Positions 33,640-45,075 of a stretch of 64,000 nucleotides of DNA are shown here, in pieces. Position 1 is the stretch's first letter. Each line of letters opens with the position of its first letter. Origin of the DNA: Oreohelix idahoensis (taxonomy: Eukaryota > Mollusca > Gastropoda > Stylommatophora > Oreohelicidae); contig JAMPIV010019101.1 in the NCBI GenBank assembly GCA_024509875.1, forward strand, positions 87,001-151,000, read 5' to 3'. The translations under genes and the position numbers were made by a program. The notes beneath the pieces are model-generated. The model saw only the letters and a list, made by a program, of their open reading frames with translations, ran no database searches and was not told where the DNA came from.

Positions 33640-35246
33640 AACGGGACTTCAACATATTGTTTATTTGATACAGGGCTGTCCTTTGATTGCATTGTCGCAA
33701 GACACTTGGTCAAACCCGGTCAAGAGACAGAAGAAACCGTAAACTATGTGGAGTTTTCAAAGGAGATGCAACCATGACGCTTCCCATCGCATTGGTGGAA
33801 ATACAATCTGATTTTGTCAGATGTGTGATCAAAGCGGCTATTATGGATGACCCCGATCTACCCAGTCATATTTGGCTGTAGATATGTGTTTATTGGGAGA
33901 CCGAAAGAGCCAATTGTGGCAGCAGTAACCACAAGAGGGCAAACCAAGAAGGAACGGGATCCTGCGCCAAATGTGTTACCTAAGGAACTAAAAGAGGCGC
34001 AACAAAAGGACCCTACCTTGGAGCCCTGCTTTAAGAAACTGCCCATGGCCAAGGACCCCAGACACAACGGGGACATTTTTTCTAAGGATGGCGTACTATA
34101 TCGTAGAACGGGCAACCCTGAACAAGGGCATAATCAGCTCCTAGTACCGACGCAGTACAGAGACCAAATCTTAGAAATGGGGCACTCTCTTCCCTTTAGC
34201 GGACATATGGGACAAAACGCCACTAATCAGCGAATATTGACTCACTATTGGTGGCCAGGAATGAACACTGATATTATCAGATACGTAAAATCCTGCGCCA
34301 AGTGCCAATGTGTGGCACCCAGGCATTGGACACCCCCAGTTCCCATGGGTGAGATGCCAATAGTGGAGACACCATTTGCACGGGTTGCTGTCGACATTAT
34401 AGGACTCCTGGAAAGGACTAAAAGAAGGAACAGGTTTATCCTGACCTTAGTCGACACATGCACTATGTAGGCCGAAGCTATACCGCTAACATGCACGGAT
34501 TCCAAGCATGTCGCAGAAGCTCTAGTGCAGATATTTACACGGTTGGGATTCCCTCAACAAGTTTTGATGGATAACGGATCCCAATTCCGTAGCCTGTTAA
34601 TGGAGGAGATCTTTAAGGTCTTGAGGGCCAAACACATCCACACAAGCCCGTACCATCCGGCCGGAAATGGGCTCGTGGAACGCTTCAACGGCAGCCTCAC
34701 CATGATGTTACGTAAGCTGGGACAAGAGAAACCTGAAGATTGGGACCTTTTCATTCCTGCAGCCTTATTCGCCTTCAGGGAAGTCCCACAGACCTCTACA
34801 GGATTCCCCCCAGCTACTGTTTTAATCGGCAGACCTATTAAGGGCCTGCTAGAAGCCTTACTTCGGTCACTGATAGACCAGAAGGCTGATGAGACAGTCG
34901 TCTCAGCCAGCAAAAATGTATCGGAATTAAAGGAAAGGTTACAAATAGGATGGGATCTAGCAACAACCAACCTCAAGAAAGCACGCGCAAAGCATGCCAA
35001 ACGATACATAAAGCAGCGAAAGAGAGAGAACTACAACCAGGGGAGAAAGTTTTGTTGTTACTGCCAACCGGAAAAAACAAACTACGAATCAGATGGCAAG
35101 GGCCGTTTACCGTCCTTAAAAAGATCTCGAGAACTAACTATCAGATCTATATTAAAGGAAAGGAGAAGGTCTACCATGTAAATCTGTTAAAGAAATACTT
35201 GGAAAGACCGGTCAGTCCTCCGAACATCTCCTGGCGGTTGCCATAG
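33640..35246 (+). pseudogene. protease, integrase and GPY/F module of element C
   Basis: The protease motif CLFDTGLSFDCIV has its DTG at 33667-33675. A frame change occurs near 33775-33880. The integrase follows with the HX6H pair in GHSLPFSGHMG, the CAKC pair, D in VAVDIIG, an in-frame TAG at 34468-34470 where A has tryptophan, D in LMDNGSQF and E in GNGLVERFNG. A frame change near 35030 leads to the GPY/F module (RIRWQGPFTVLKKI). Everything aligns with A1/A2 in order and length. Confidence 0.85.
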
Positions 35247-35278
35247 CTACCGAAGATCATGAAGATGACAATAGTTGC

Positions 35279-36593
35279 ATGGAATATCCATTGCAACAAA
35301 CGGAATCTTTCAAAGATGTAAAATTCGGTGACACTCTCTCTGAAGCACAACAGACAGAAACGAGGGCGCTACTGAAACAGTACACAGCAGTTCTAACGGA
35401 TATACCTGGTCGAACACATCTCGTAGAGTTCGATATGAAACTGTCAAACGAGACACCTGTTCGAACCAGAGTTTACCCTATTCCGTATGCTGAAGCTGAT
35501 ACGCTACGGGAAGAGATAGACAAGCTACGTAAAGCAGGAATTATTAGTGAGTCTACACCTCCCTATTGTGTGAGCGTAGTGTTTTCAGCACCAGTAAAGG
35601 ACACTATACGTTTAACGTGATGCCATTCGGGTTCCACAACACACCAGGAGTCTTCACAAGGAGGATGAAAAAGCTGTTAGAACCATTGCACAGTCCACAT
35701 ATACACAACTTTATGGACGATATATTGGATACCTACGAAGAACACATTGCTACGGTTGCTATGCTCCTCAGGAGACTACATGAAACTGGTCTCACAGCTA
35801 GACCTAGCAAATGTTTAATTGGCTTTGAAAAGCTTGACTTCCTGGCGCATACCATTTCTCACGGTTCTATGTGGCCAGTTGCTAAGAACGTAGAGAAAAT
35901 ACGTGCTGCAGAAAGGCCAAGAACGAAGAGAGAAACACGATCGTTCCTATCACTGTGTGCTTATTACCAGAAATTTATCAAAACTTCAATGGTTTGACTG
36001 CACCCCTTACTGACCTTACAAAGAAGGGGCGACCTGAGAGAATTATCTGGGATTCTAAGTGCGAAGACGCTTACGTCACGCTCAAGGAACAGCTGTCTGA
36101 ATATCCAATTTTACGATTACCTGACATTACCAAACCCTTTATATTACGGGTCGACGCATCGGGTCAAGGCATCGGGTCAACTCTGCTTCAGGCAGGCGAC
36201 GATGATCCGAACCGGCTATTCCCAGTTGCATACGGCAGTCGTAAATTGAATAAAGCAGAACATAACTATTCCACAGTGGAAAGAGAATGTCTGGCACTGG
36301 TTCATGGTATAAGGAGACACCATGAATATCTGTACGGAGTATCATTCACGGTGCAGACAGATCATGCTCCACTGGCGTTTCTTGGAGCGAATAAGAAATT
36401 TAATGCGAAGATAATGCGCTGGTCATTGTTGCTAAGCGTGTATTCCTTTAATGTAGAATACATACCAGGAAAGGAAAACGTAGGGGCAGACTTTATGAGT
36501 CGGAATTGGACCACGAAGGAAGAGGAAGATGAGAGTGAAGAAAACAGTCACCCGGAACCTACGGATACAGGTAACTCTATTTCCATAAAGTAG
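35279..36593 (+). pseudogene. reverse transcriptase (core deleted) and RNase H of element C
   Basis: The RT start (MKLSNETPVRTRVYPIPYAE, GIISESTPP) runs to about 35585. It then jumps to FSTSKGHYTFNVMPFGFHN. Compared with A1/A2 about 70 residues are missing, including the DYRRLN and KVDLSKGY motifs with the first catalytic aspartate. FMDDIL is present but the following residues are shortened. A frame change at about 35960-35997 leads to RNase H (RVDASGQGIGSTLLQ, VERECLALVHGI, QTDHAPLAFL) and the end of the polyprotein at 36593. It cannot encode an active RT. Confidence 0.9.
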
Positions 36594-36629
36594 ACATGAA
36601 TGGTTTCATATCTTCAAGCCGGGACGAAC

Positions 36630-39067
36630 TGTGACAGAGTTATGTAAATATATTACATGAATCCACACGTTTTTGCTTCCACCTGGTTTTCCACCTTTGC
36701 TTGCTTATTTATATTAACGGTTTATTAACGCAGAAGGCATGCGCTTCGATGTCTGTTGAACTCATATTTTAGCCACGCCTATTTTCTTTTTCTCTATGTC
36801 TTACAGACACTAGGAATGTTTACAAACAGACCTATTAGCTAGTCCAGAGCCGTTAACTGTATTATCACGCGAACGATTGGGCAATCGTTGAAATAGTGAC
36901 AGATCAGAGAACGGGTCGTATATTTGTAGAATCAAGGGGGACTTAATTAAGCAAATGAAGAAAATGGAAGGGGCTATAACCACGGGTACCGACTTCAGCT
37001 GTCTGTTCGTGAGTCCCAGAGAATGTAATTAGCTACTGAACGAGCCGAGATCAAAAGACTGTTCGCTCGTTGCCAAAGTCGAGTGCGGTCGGCAGAGGTG
37101 AGAATTTAAGCTTTCATTCAGAAATCGACCGCAGATTTCCCCAAAAATACGGGTAAGGCGTGATATCTCGCAAGAGCTAGAGAATTAAGACCGATTTCAT
37201 ATAAATATCTCATACTTTAAACTCAGTTTATCTAGTAGCCACAGAATTTTCAGAACATCTAGCTTCGAATCCTAGACCATTGTTAAAGTGGATTTCTTAG
37301 TATTTCGATTGGAGATAGTTTCTTTTTTTGTGTTGGGGTAACTATATTTACTAGCATTTTGAGTAATTTAATCATTACAGTTCGTCATTATATTTCACTA
37401 GGATTTACTGTGTTAATTGGCTGGCAGATTGTAATATATATAGCTAATTATTCCAGCTGTAACGAAAATTTAATTAATTGCTATTAACCAGTAAGAGATA
37501 TTTTAATCGACTAGTAAATGCACTATTCATTATGAGTACTGACGAAATATATATTTATTTCTAATTCATTTTGAGTAATTTTACAAATGACTAGCGCTTA
37601 TTTCACGGGGGTTTTTTTTAAACGATAAAATAAGATATACACTTGGTGTTTCTAATTAAATTTAATAACCGAGTGGATAATAATAAATCATACCTATACG
37701 CGGGTTAGGATAGATACTGATATTGTGATTTAATGTTTTGTATTTTCTTCCTATAAATTCAGTACGGATCACAACCCAAAACTACCAGCGGCCTAAATCT
37801 GAGAAAACGGGTCTAAGTCTACGTCCAATAGACGCAAAACAAACATTCTTATGCAAATAGCGGGTCTTCGAGATTGACCTATTCGGCCCTCTTGTTTTAC
37901 CCAGAAAGAGAGAGAGAGAGTACCAACAAAAGACTATAAGAATAATTGTAACTGGACCTATAGCTATCCAGATTTCTTTTTTTCCATTTTGATATACATT
38001 CAGCCCGCTGTGGCGAAATTATCAACAATTAACATTTCCCAACTACCGACCACTGTGTTGTAGCGAGGATTTTTATCCTGAGAGATTTACATACCTGACA
38101 TTCTCTTTAAGTATTTTAATTACAAGCTAATGACACTGTGAACACTAGATCTCGTAATTATTTTCCTACCTGGACTAATTGATGTGAAATAAACAGATCC
38201 AATTAATAGTAACGAAGTAAGCGTTCCCCAAATAACCGGATTAATCAAACGTGGAGGAGCTGGGGCTTATTTTGCAAAAAAAAACCGCAACACTGGATTT
38301 GCTGTTTGTACCACGGAGATATGCTCCAGATGTTGTTATTCAACAATTAGGTAAGCGCGAATGAACGTGGCCACAGGTTGTCTGAAGCGAGAAAAAGAAG
38401 GAATGAATAATTCTTCTATTGTATAATCATTGTACTCACTTTGTTTTGCCTTTCTTTTGTTTTGCTAATACTGTTATTTTCAGAATTGAACAATTAGGAA
38501 CCCTGTTCTTTAGAGTATAGCCAAATTCTATACCATAGCACAAATTTTTTGACCTTTTGAGGGTTAATTAACTTCTTCTTGTGGGATCTTGTCTCAACAG
38601 AGGGGATTGCACTTATGGGGTTTATTTCTTTATGATTTCTGTAACCAATGATTTTTTTTGGTCTATTGCTATTGATACTAGATGTTGTGAAGTTTTTCTA
38701 TGGTAAATAAACTTAACATAAAACTTAATTACCTGTGTTGGTCAGCTTGGCCCAATATCCCTACTCCATTAATATAGTTTCACGTTTGTGCGTCAAGCTG
38801 TCGTCACTTATCTGTGTGTGTGTATGTGATTGGTTATAGTGTATATGTTAATATATACAGAAAGGTAAACTGTCTGATAAACAAATTTCATTCGTAGAGA
38901 TAGGCTGGACTAGAGTATCTTCACAATCCAGGGACAGACTCTACCTTTTCACCATTCACTCGTGAAATCTATTTCTTTACCTTATCTCTCACTGAGTTAC
39001 CACTCTTTTCAATTCTATTCAGACGGAACCAGAATCTATCTTAATCACCTATCTAAAATCTACGACA
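36630..39067 (+). repeat. 3' LTR of element C
   Basis: TGTGACAGAGTTATG...ATCTACGACA, 2438 bp. Relative to the 5' LTR it has an extra 122-base block (38079-38200, bounded by ATCC repeats) and an extra block of about 227 bases (38748-38974). It is followed by the TSD CTCTC at 39068-39072. Confidence 0.9.
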
Positions 39068-39072
39068 CTCTC

Positions 39073-39222
39073 CAACAATCTGGGTCCATCCGACTCAGGC
39101 TTATGTCTACACAACCCGGACTCGGGATATCTAAGAGACGATACATAGGCTCCCTAAACTAGTGGTCGCCTTTAATATGGCTGCACTGCATCTGTTCCCA
39201 CGTCTCTCACGCTTCTGCCTGA
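39073..39222. repeat. dispersed repeat D, copy 2, right part
   Basis: Continues copy 2 after element C, matching 22294-22315 and then 22620-22745. The 304-base internal gap relative to copy 1 lies next to GACTC. Confidence 0.85.
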
Positions 39223-39954
39223 TGCTGAGAAAAACGGGCCTAACCTCTTTCTGTTTTGACCCTTCCTATGCGCATCATTTCCGTACATTCCTTTTTTCTA
39301 CCTCGTCCATACCAACTCATGTTAGACTTCTCATTCTTCTTTCCCTTACTGCAACACCTATATGAGGAGTGAAAACTGGGACATGGAATAACGTTTAAGG
39401 GCATGCACTACAGAGAAAACTAACTTTTGTTCTAATAACATTTTCAAACTTTTTATGTGCTCAATAGACACAGTGTATGTCCATGAACCAAATTCTACAG
39501 TTTATTTTGTTATGGTAACAAACAAACAAAAAAAACATCCGCCATATTGGATTTTTCACCAATTTTCTAGAGCAAAAATCATATGTTTCCCATTGACCAA
39601 ACTTTATCAAATTGGACACACATGTTGTGACTGACAATTAAAACAACTTTACCGAGGCTTATTTTGATAAGTTTAAAATTCTATTTTTAATGATTTTAAA
39701 AAAATACACTATATTTGTATGAAAAAATATTTTTTAAAAGTTTATAAAAGAAAATTACCAAAATATCAAAAATGCAGATGTGTTACTTTAAAGATATCGA
39801 TGTGTACTACATGCATGCCAAATTTGAGACTGCTCTGCTAAATAGATTGTTAGTAATAAAAAATTTTGTTAATGAAACGTTAGTTTTAAGAAAAATGCAT
39901 TTTACTCACCGAGTGCCTTGTCCAATATATTCCATTCTGGGGGGCTGAATGTGT
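39223..39954. other. no gene recognised; left flank of Mutator-like pseudogene
   Basis: AT-rich. It may contain the 3' UTR and terminal inverted repeat of the Mutator-like element, but I found no terminal repeat matching the right side near 51600-52070. Confidence 0.45.
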
Positions 39955-40640
39955 TTAAAATTGTCCAGCACTATATGCTGCACCTCCTTCAACTTCCTGC
40001 AGCTCCTCCTCTCGTCTTTGTCTTGCCTCTTGCCTAATTTTTCTTCTTTTTACAAGTTTGCCAGCCTCATGTTTCTGGCGTTTCGAGTTTGTTCCAGATG
40101 CTTGACCATACAACTCTTTTATTTCTGCACTGGCTTATGGACCAAAGTTGAACTCTCCAACGGCCACAAGGACACTGAATTTGACCTTTTTTAATGACAC
40201 AAATTTCCGCTTGCTGCAACGACTCCATATAACGTTGTGGAGGCTTCCATTTGCATTTTGTGTTGCACCTAGCTCACACCGCTTGAGCAGATGCTGATCA
40301 GTAAGACGTTCATAAATAGGGCTAAGTGCTTATGGAGCAGGTTGTAGTCTAGCGGAGTGTGAACCTTGGTCTCGTGTGGTCCGGCAGCTTCTCCTTTAGC
40401 GATGGAAGCCTGATAGAAACACCAGGAGTCTTTGCCTAGCGGACACAAATTATGTTGGGGTTTGTCGTTTGTCGAATACCCATGGTAGAGAGAAGCCATG
40501 ATGGCTTGTTTCAACTCTAGGGCTGTACTATGCTTGCAGATGGCCCTGGTGTAGTAAATACACAATTTTCGAATGGCATTTTGGGTTAGACGACCAGGGC
40601 CATTTCCCCCAAGGGTGACTTTTTGTTTCCTGCAGTCAGT
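39955..40640 (-). pseudogene. Mutator-like transposase, C-terminal segment
   Basis: Minus strand. Open from the SINE junction through NAIRKLCIYYTRAI, QAIMASLYHGYSTNDKPQHN, CPLGKDSWCFYQ, ATQNANGSLHNVIWSRCSK and KVKFSVLVAVGEFNFG. A stop at about 40138 is followed in phase by a basic C-terminal tail, and a final stop lies at 39955-39957. This matches the C-terminal half of the animal Mutator-like transposase family whose hallmark is TxNxNExxHxxIW. One internal stop is visible. The segment once joined 40917-41669 before the SINE inserted. Confidence 0.78.
40629..40640. repeat. TSD of SINE-1 (left)
   Basis: CCTGCAGTCAGT, repeated exactly at 40917-40928. Confidence 0.93.
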
Positions 40641-40916
40641 TTTTTTTTCTCTAACCAGCGGCACTCGAGCTTTCCAGCCCTTTTTGGCCCAATGACATGT
40701 CATTGCGAGGCTGGGGGGTCAGTGGACTTTCCTTTCAACCCGGTCAGGAGCTTCGCTCTTTCCCATTCACAGGGGGTTTATGTGCAGGAGCCTTTCAGGT
40801 TATTCAGTCAAATTCCCGGTTGTAAACATTCCTTCAAACGCTGACGCCCGGGCTTGAACCTTGAAAACCTGGTCGCCAGTACAACGGTGTAGCCATTACA
40901 CCAGCGCGGCTCCCTA
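40641..40916 (-). repeat. tRNA-derived SINE, family 1, inserted in Mutator-like gene
   Basis: Minus strand. Box A TGGTGTAATGG at 40893-40903 and box B GGTTCAAGCCC at 40850-40860 both fit the RNA polymerase III consensus. The body shared with 20846-21117 includes AGCTTTCCAGC and TTCAGGTTATTCAGTCAAAT (plus strand), and the T run at the left end is the A tail. A perfect 12-bp TSD (CCTGCAGTCAGT) flanks it, and the transposase frame continues across the insertion when one TSD copy is ignored. Confidence 0.93.
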
Positions 40917-41669
40917 CCTGCAGTCAGTAATGAGTGTCCTCAGTGCAGTGCCTAATCGCTTTGCATCATGGTTGACGCACTCTTCTTTGGTTATGTCAAC
41001 TTCTGGTCCATACGGTTTGATGTCGCAGAGTATGTTGTAGGCCTTGGAATTGCCATCTGACAGCAAAACAGTGCAGCGTAGCTTGTGATTTGCCACTGAA
41101 CGAAGAAGGAGAACTTCACAGGCTTTTACCTCCATCATTCCTACTGACCCTTTGTAATTACGGCAGCAGTCCTTCTGATGCTCTGCTTTCCATTTTTCAA
41201 ATTTGTCATGCAGATTTTTCAGTTACCACTGTCCAGTATTCTCGCAGGTGCGACAGAAGGAAGACATAACATGCGTATCGATGACCATGCCAGTCAAGAT
41301 GTCGATAACACTGCCAACAGATGTTCAGTGACTTATGACCTCTAGTTAGCCATGTTGCATCAAAGCTGACAGCGATGTCAATGACTTCTTTTTTATTAAT
41401 AGTACGATGCTGACTCTTAGAATGTTCAGCTCGTACGATGCTGACGGCACGTTGAAATACTGTAGAGTGCATGGTATCCAAATAATAAAAAATTTGATCT
41501 GCATATACACAACTTCCAGGAAGCTAGAGAAACCCTTTGACTTGGAGTTGTCAGTTCTTGTTTGCAATGTGCTTTGCTTACACACATTGCAACACAAATT
41601 TTTAAGAAGGTTGTTCAAGAAATAAATGTCCACAATGGTTCTGTACGTAGGTTTAGGTTGGGCGCAGAC
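40917..41669 (-). pseudogene. Mutator-like transposase, middle segment
   Basis: Minus strand. It reads PKPTYRTIVDIYFLNNLL, CNVCKQSTLQTRTDNSKSKG and FQRAVSIVRAEHSKS. The catalytic-domain start follows, AVSFDATWLTRGHKSLNI, then after a one-base shift VIDILTGMVIDTHVMSSFC, later LLSDGNSKAYN, DIKPYGPEVDITKEECVNH and AKRLGTALRTLI. The pattern D-x-T-W-x-x-R-G-H-x-S followed by a C-x-x-C region is the signature of Mutator-like transposases, DDE enzymes that cut and paste DNA. Several frameshifts and stops make it a pseudogene. Confidence 0.82.
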
Positions 41670-41674
41670 AGTAT
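41670..41674. repeat. TSD of element A2 (left)
   Basis: AGTAT, repeated at 51308-51312 after the 3' LTR. Confidence 0.92.
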
Positions 41675-42034
41675 TGTCGTGAGAAATTCTAATCCACATA
41701 TATAAATTATAAAGTAAATGTAAAGCCTAACGCATTAATTCAATAAAAGGAAAGAAGAATGGTAAAAGACCAGTGCTTTTCCCAATAGCGTACACCTGCG
41801 TTGTAGAAAGCCATAATGACTGAACACGAGATCCCCTTTTCCTACTTCGTCTGCATATTGTAACGCTTTCACGTTTGCTAGTAAAGCCTACTGCATAAAC
41901 TACACGCGGTTCAAAAATAAAACGTGTACTGTATTTCTTAGAAAACCTTGAGATAGACACACTGCGTAATGACCTAGATTAATACTAGCATTAATGTCCT
42001 TATATACACTGCGTAATGAAAAGACAGACGGACT

Positions 42035-42072
<38 letters not shown>

Positions 42073-44128
42073 GCTGAACGGAGGAACACATGCAATGCTA
42101 CCACGTCGTCTAGCGATAAAAGTGAACGCAAATCACACGCGAAAGGCATGAAGCACTAATTTTTTTTTTCAAATAGACAGTGATAAAAAACACTACCAAT
42201 ACGAGGTTAGGTTTTAAAAACCATGGTTAATGCTTATTAGGAAACATGACACAATACTGTTTTACGTCTGAAATCCTGACAGTACAGAAGACACCCCATC
42301 GTATCAAAGTGAACGGGTGGTAGAAGAAAATACATATTTTGAACGAAGCCACTTGGCCCCATTAAATTTATATATTTGGGTTCCTTAGGACTTGCTGACA
42401 AAGAATATGTTAAGTGTTACGCAAATAGTCTAGGAATTAACAAATTATAGCCAAAATAAAATAGTGAGGTTGTCTGACAGCACCAGATCATATTTGCTCA
42501 GTGGCATGTTTTAAAACCACTATTTTACGGGAAATAGGCCAACAAGTTAAATCCGATTTGATTGGCTAGAATAATATGTAAGGCGAAACATGATTAGTCG
42601 AATGCAAATACTATTTTTGGTTGTTAAGGGAAACGGTAGGAAGGGTAAATTTTTTTCAAAAGCTTTTGTAAACATGGTCCCATTGGTTAGACCATTTGAT
42701 ATAGTCAATTAGGAGCGTCAGTTCAGGGCCACATTTTGAAAATAAACTTATTGAGAAGCAAGTGCGTTGAGATCCAGCTCATATTTTTCTAATGAAAGCC
42801 TGGGACAGAGGCAGATCGGAATTGTGCCATAACTCATCGCCAGTCAACGTATTTGTTTAATATTTCCTTGAAATTGTGGTAAGCTAGACATATTTGATAT
42901 CTTTTTGATGAAAAATTGAATGTGAATTGATAATTTATGTCTGTATGTGTGTGGTTCAGTAGCAAACATGAGGAAAAGCCTAGATAATTGCTCCACCATG
43001 AACAAAACTTGTCGGAGAGGAGTTTAACTGCCTAGGCCTATATGGAATTGCCAAATAGTACTATGACACCTATCTTATTGAATAGAAGGAAATAATGCTG
43101 GAATTGCAGAGGCGTTGTAACCATTAGGGAGAGGAATACTGGTGTATACTGTTACATGAGAAGCTAGCAGTTGGCCTACCGCGCTGAACTCTGTGTTTGT
43201 TATGTATTGTGCTTCAGTGTGGAAATAGATTATAAATTAGTTCTGAAGTAGGAGGTACACCCTTCTTGTTTCAGGGACCGTGGTACTAACATATTAAAGC
43301 AGCACCTGGTCTGAGTTTTGCTGAATCCAGAGGCTGGTAGCATACTCCTTGGTCAATATATCGACCAGTGTTGGTTCTCAAGAACACGGTGAAGCAAGCG
43401 AGCAGTGGAGACTGTTTCCTGCCGCCCACACAGAAGTTAAGAGTTCGTGGCCAGAGCAGCTCAATCTTGTGTATACCCCCTCTAAAAGTGACTTTACCTT
43501 AAATCAAGAGGGACATTATTTGTTTCAAATAAAAAGAAACTGTGAACCTTTCCAATATTATTTCCACGAGAAACAAACACTTGAAGTCATGATGACACAC
43601 AACCACCTAGCTTGAAAAGCCAGTATTACCTCATAGTACTACAGCACAACTTACACACAAATTGAAATAATAATATATGGCAATACAAAGATCCTATCTA
43701 TAAATTGTGTACAGACAACTTGTGATTACATTTGATTGTGATTCCTGGTTCACTTTGTAGTTGAATCAGGATATTTAATATTTGAAGGAATTAATACATA
43801 TTTTAAAAGTTACCCTTGACTTATTAAGATAGCCTTATAGAGTGTTCTATGTATGTGAGTGTCACAGTGTTGTAAAGTATTGTTGATTTTAATTAAAGTA
43901 TTTATCTGTCTGTTGTTGTTGTGACTTACACTTCATCATTATCATAACCCTAGACATTCAACGTAGTCATTACAATATTCCAGAATAAGCCTGACTGAGG
44001 TATAAATGTGGTAGCAAGTAAGGTTATCTGTAATACACTGCACTTATTAGATACAAATACCTTCACAGCTGATCTCAGTCAGTACACTAAGTCCCCTATA
44101 AATATTTATACCATCCCACTTTACCACA
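41675..44128 (+). repeat. 5' LTR of element A2
   Basis: TGTCGTGAGAAATTC...TTTACCACA, 2454 bp. It aligns end to end with 48849-51307 with under 1 percent difference by eye. It includes a (GA)n run at about 42039-42069. Frames inside it (such as 43349-43615) are not preserved in the A1 LTR. Confidence 0.95.
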
Positions 44129-44133
44129 TATAT

Positions 44134-44161
44134 TGGGGTCTCGCTCCCGGGATATTGAACC
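44134..44161 (+). promoter_or_regulatory. primer binding site of element A2
   Basis: TGGGGTCTCGCTCCCGGGAT starts 5 bases after the LTR and runs on as ATTGAACC. Its complement reads like a tRNA 3' end from the T-loop (GGTTCAA) to CCA. The nearest family is tRNA-Pro, with a few differences. The primer for minus-strand cDNA would anneal here. Confidence 0.7.
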
Positions 44162-44322
44162 TTCCCCTAGCATATATATTGGGGGTAATTTACTTCAGGG
44201 AATAATAAAGAATTAAAAAGGTATCCTTGGGTGGAAATTAAATAAGGTTGAGCTCTCAGTGCCTGTGGTTGTCCTTAGATAATTATTTATAGATTGAATT
44301 GTTTACATTTGCCTTTTAGAAA

Positions 44323-45075
44323 ATGGCGGACCTAGCAAAATTTCGATCTGCTGCTGTGCAGGCTGCTAAAGAGTTAGGAATGGACGGGCAAGTTATGATT
44401 GCCTATGTCACTACGGAATGTGACAAATATATTGAACGTGAAGAAAGAAAATTTAAAGCAGAAAGAAAATTAGAGGCGGAAAAGGAAATTAAGAGGTTGC
44501 AGATTGAGGCTGAGGCTAAGAAGTTCCAATTGGAGGCAGAAGAAAAAAGATTGACTGCAGAAAGAGAAGAAAAGAGATTAGCTACAGAAAGAGAAGAAAA
44601 GAGATTAGCTGCAGAAAGGGAAGCCGAAGAAAGGAGACAAGCTACAGAAAGAGAAGAAAGGAGACAGGCTGCAGAGAGGGCAGCAGAAGATAAGAGATTA
44701 CAAAGGGAGCACGAGTTACGACTAAGGGAGTTGGAATTTCAAGGCCATGCTCCTGAAAATGGTGCCAGTCCCTTTACCTCTGATGCCACTGCTAGTCAGG
44801 GAGCCTCAACCTCAGCTATGAACTTTCATTTAGATCATTTTGTTGAGAAAGAAGATGATATCGAGAGCTATCTAAATAGATATGAACTATTAGCTACCAC
44901 GTATGGGTTAGAGAGAGAAAGGTGGAGCTTAAAGTTATCTCAAGGGCTTCGTGGTGCAGCTTATGACGTTTTTGCCAAAATGAGCAGAGATGATCAAGAA
45001 AATTATGACATGCTAAAGCAGGCTCTTTTGTTAAGATATGAAAAGAATGGTGAATTTTATAGGAAAAAAATTTAG
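44323..45075 (+). pseudogene. gag: gag of element A2, N-terminal coiled coil and first capsid part
   Basis: A 250-codon frame from ATG at 44323, matching the A1 start. Residues about 35-130 are a charged helix built of near-repeats of AEREEKRLA and AEREERRQA. It is longer than in A1 and its repeat composition differs. The capsid start (DDIESYLNRYELLATTYGLE) follows. The frame breaks at about 45062-45070, where the run after TATAGG has one more A than A1, giving an early stop. The rest of the capsid is in the frame of 45038-46096. Confidence 0.88.

Larger units (their letters stand above)
29453..39067 (+). mobile_element. Gmr1-like LTR retrotransposon C, decayed
   Basis: A 9.6-kb element with TG...CA LTRs of 2116 and 2438 bp and a CTCTC TSD (29448-29452 and 39068-39072). 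The domain order is gag, protease, integrase, GPY/F, RT, RNase H, as in A. It is related to A but clearly a separate family. Several stops, frameshifts and a deletion in the RT core make it inactive. LTR divergence is visibly greater than for A2 and B, so it is the oldest of the complete LTR elements here. Confidence 0.93.

Noticed and set aside
41727..41960. A minus-strand frame in the A2 LTRs (also 48901-49134) with a partly similar frame in the A1 LTR
   Set aside because: Similarity follows from the LTR DNA being related; the A1 version differs in frame and length, so there is no sign of protein-level conservation.
43349..43615. An 88-codon frame inside the A2 5' LTR, partly repeated in the 3' LTR at 50527
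   Set aside because: It is interrupted differently in the two A2 LTRs and absent in the A1 LTR; no start context or homology. Treated as chance.
44134..44161. A tRNA gene or tRNA fragment
   Set aside because: Only the complement of the tRNA 3' part is present, five bases after the LTR, which is the signature of a primer binding site.
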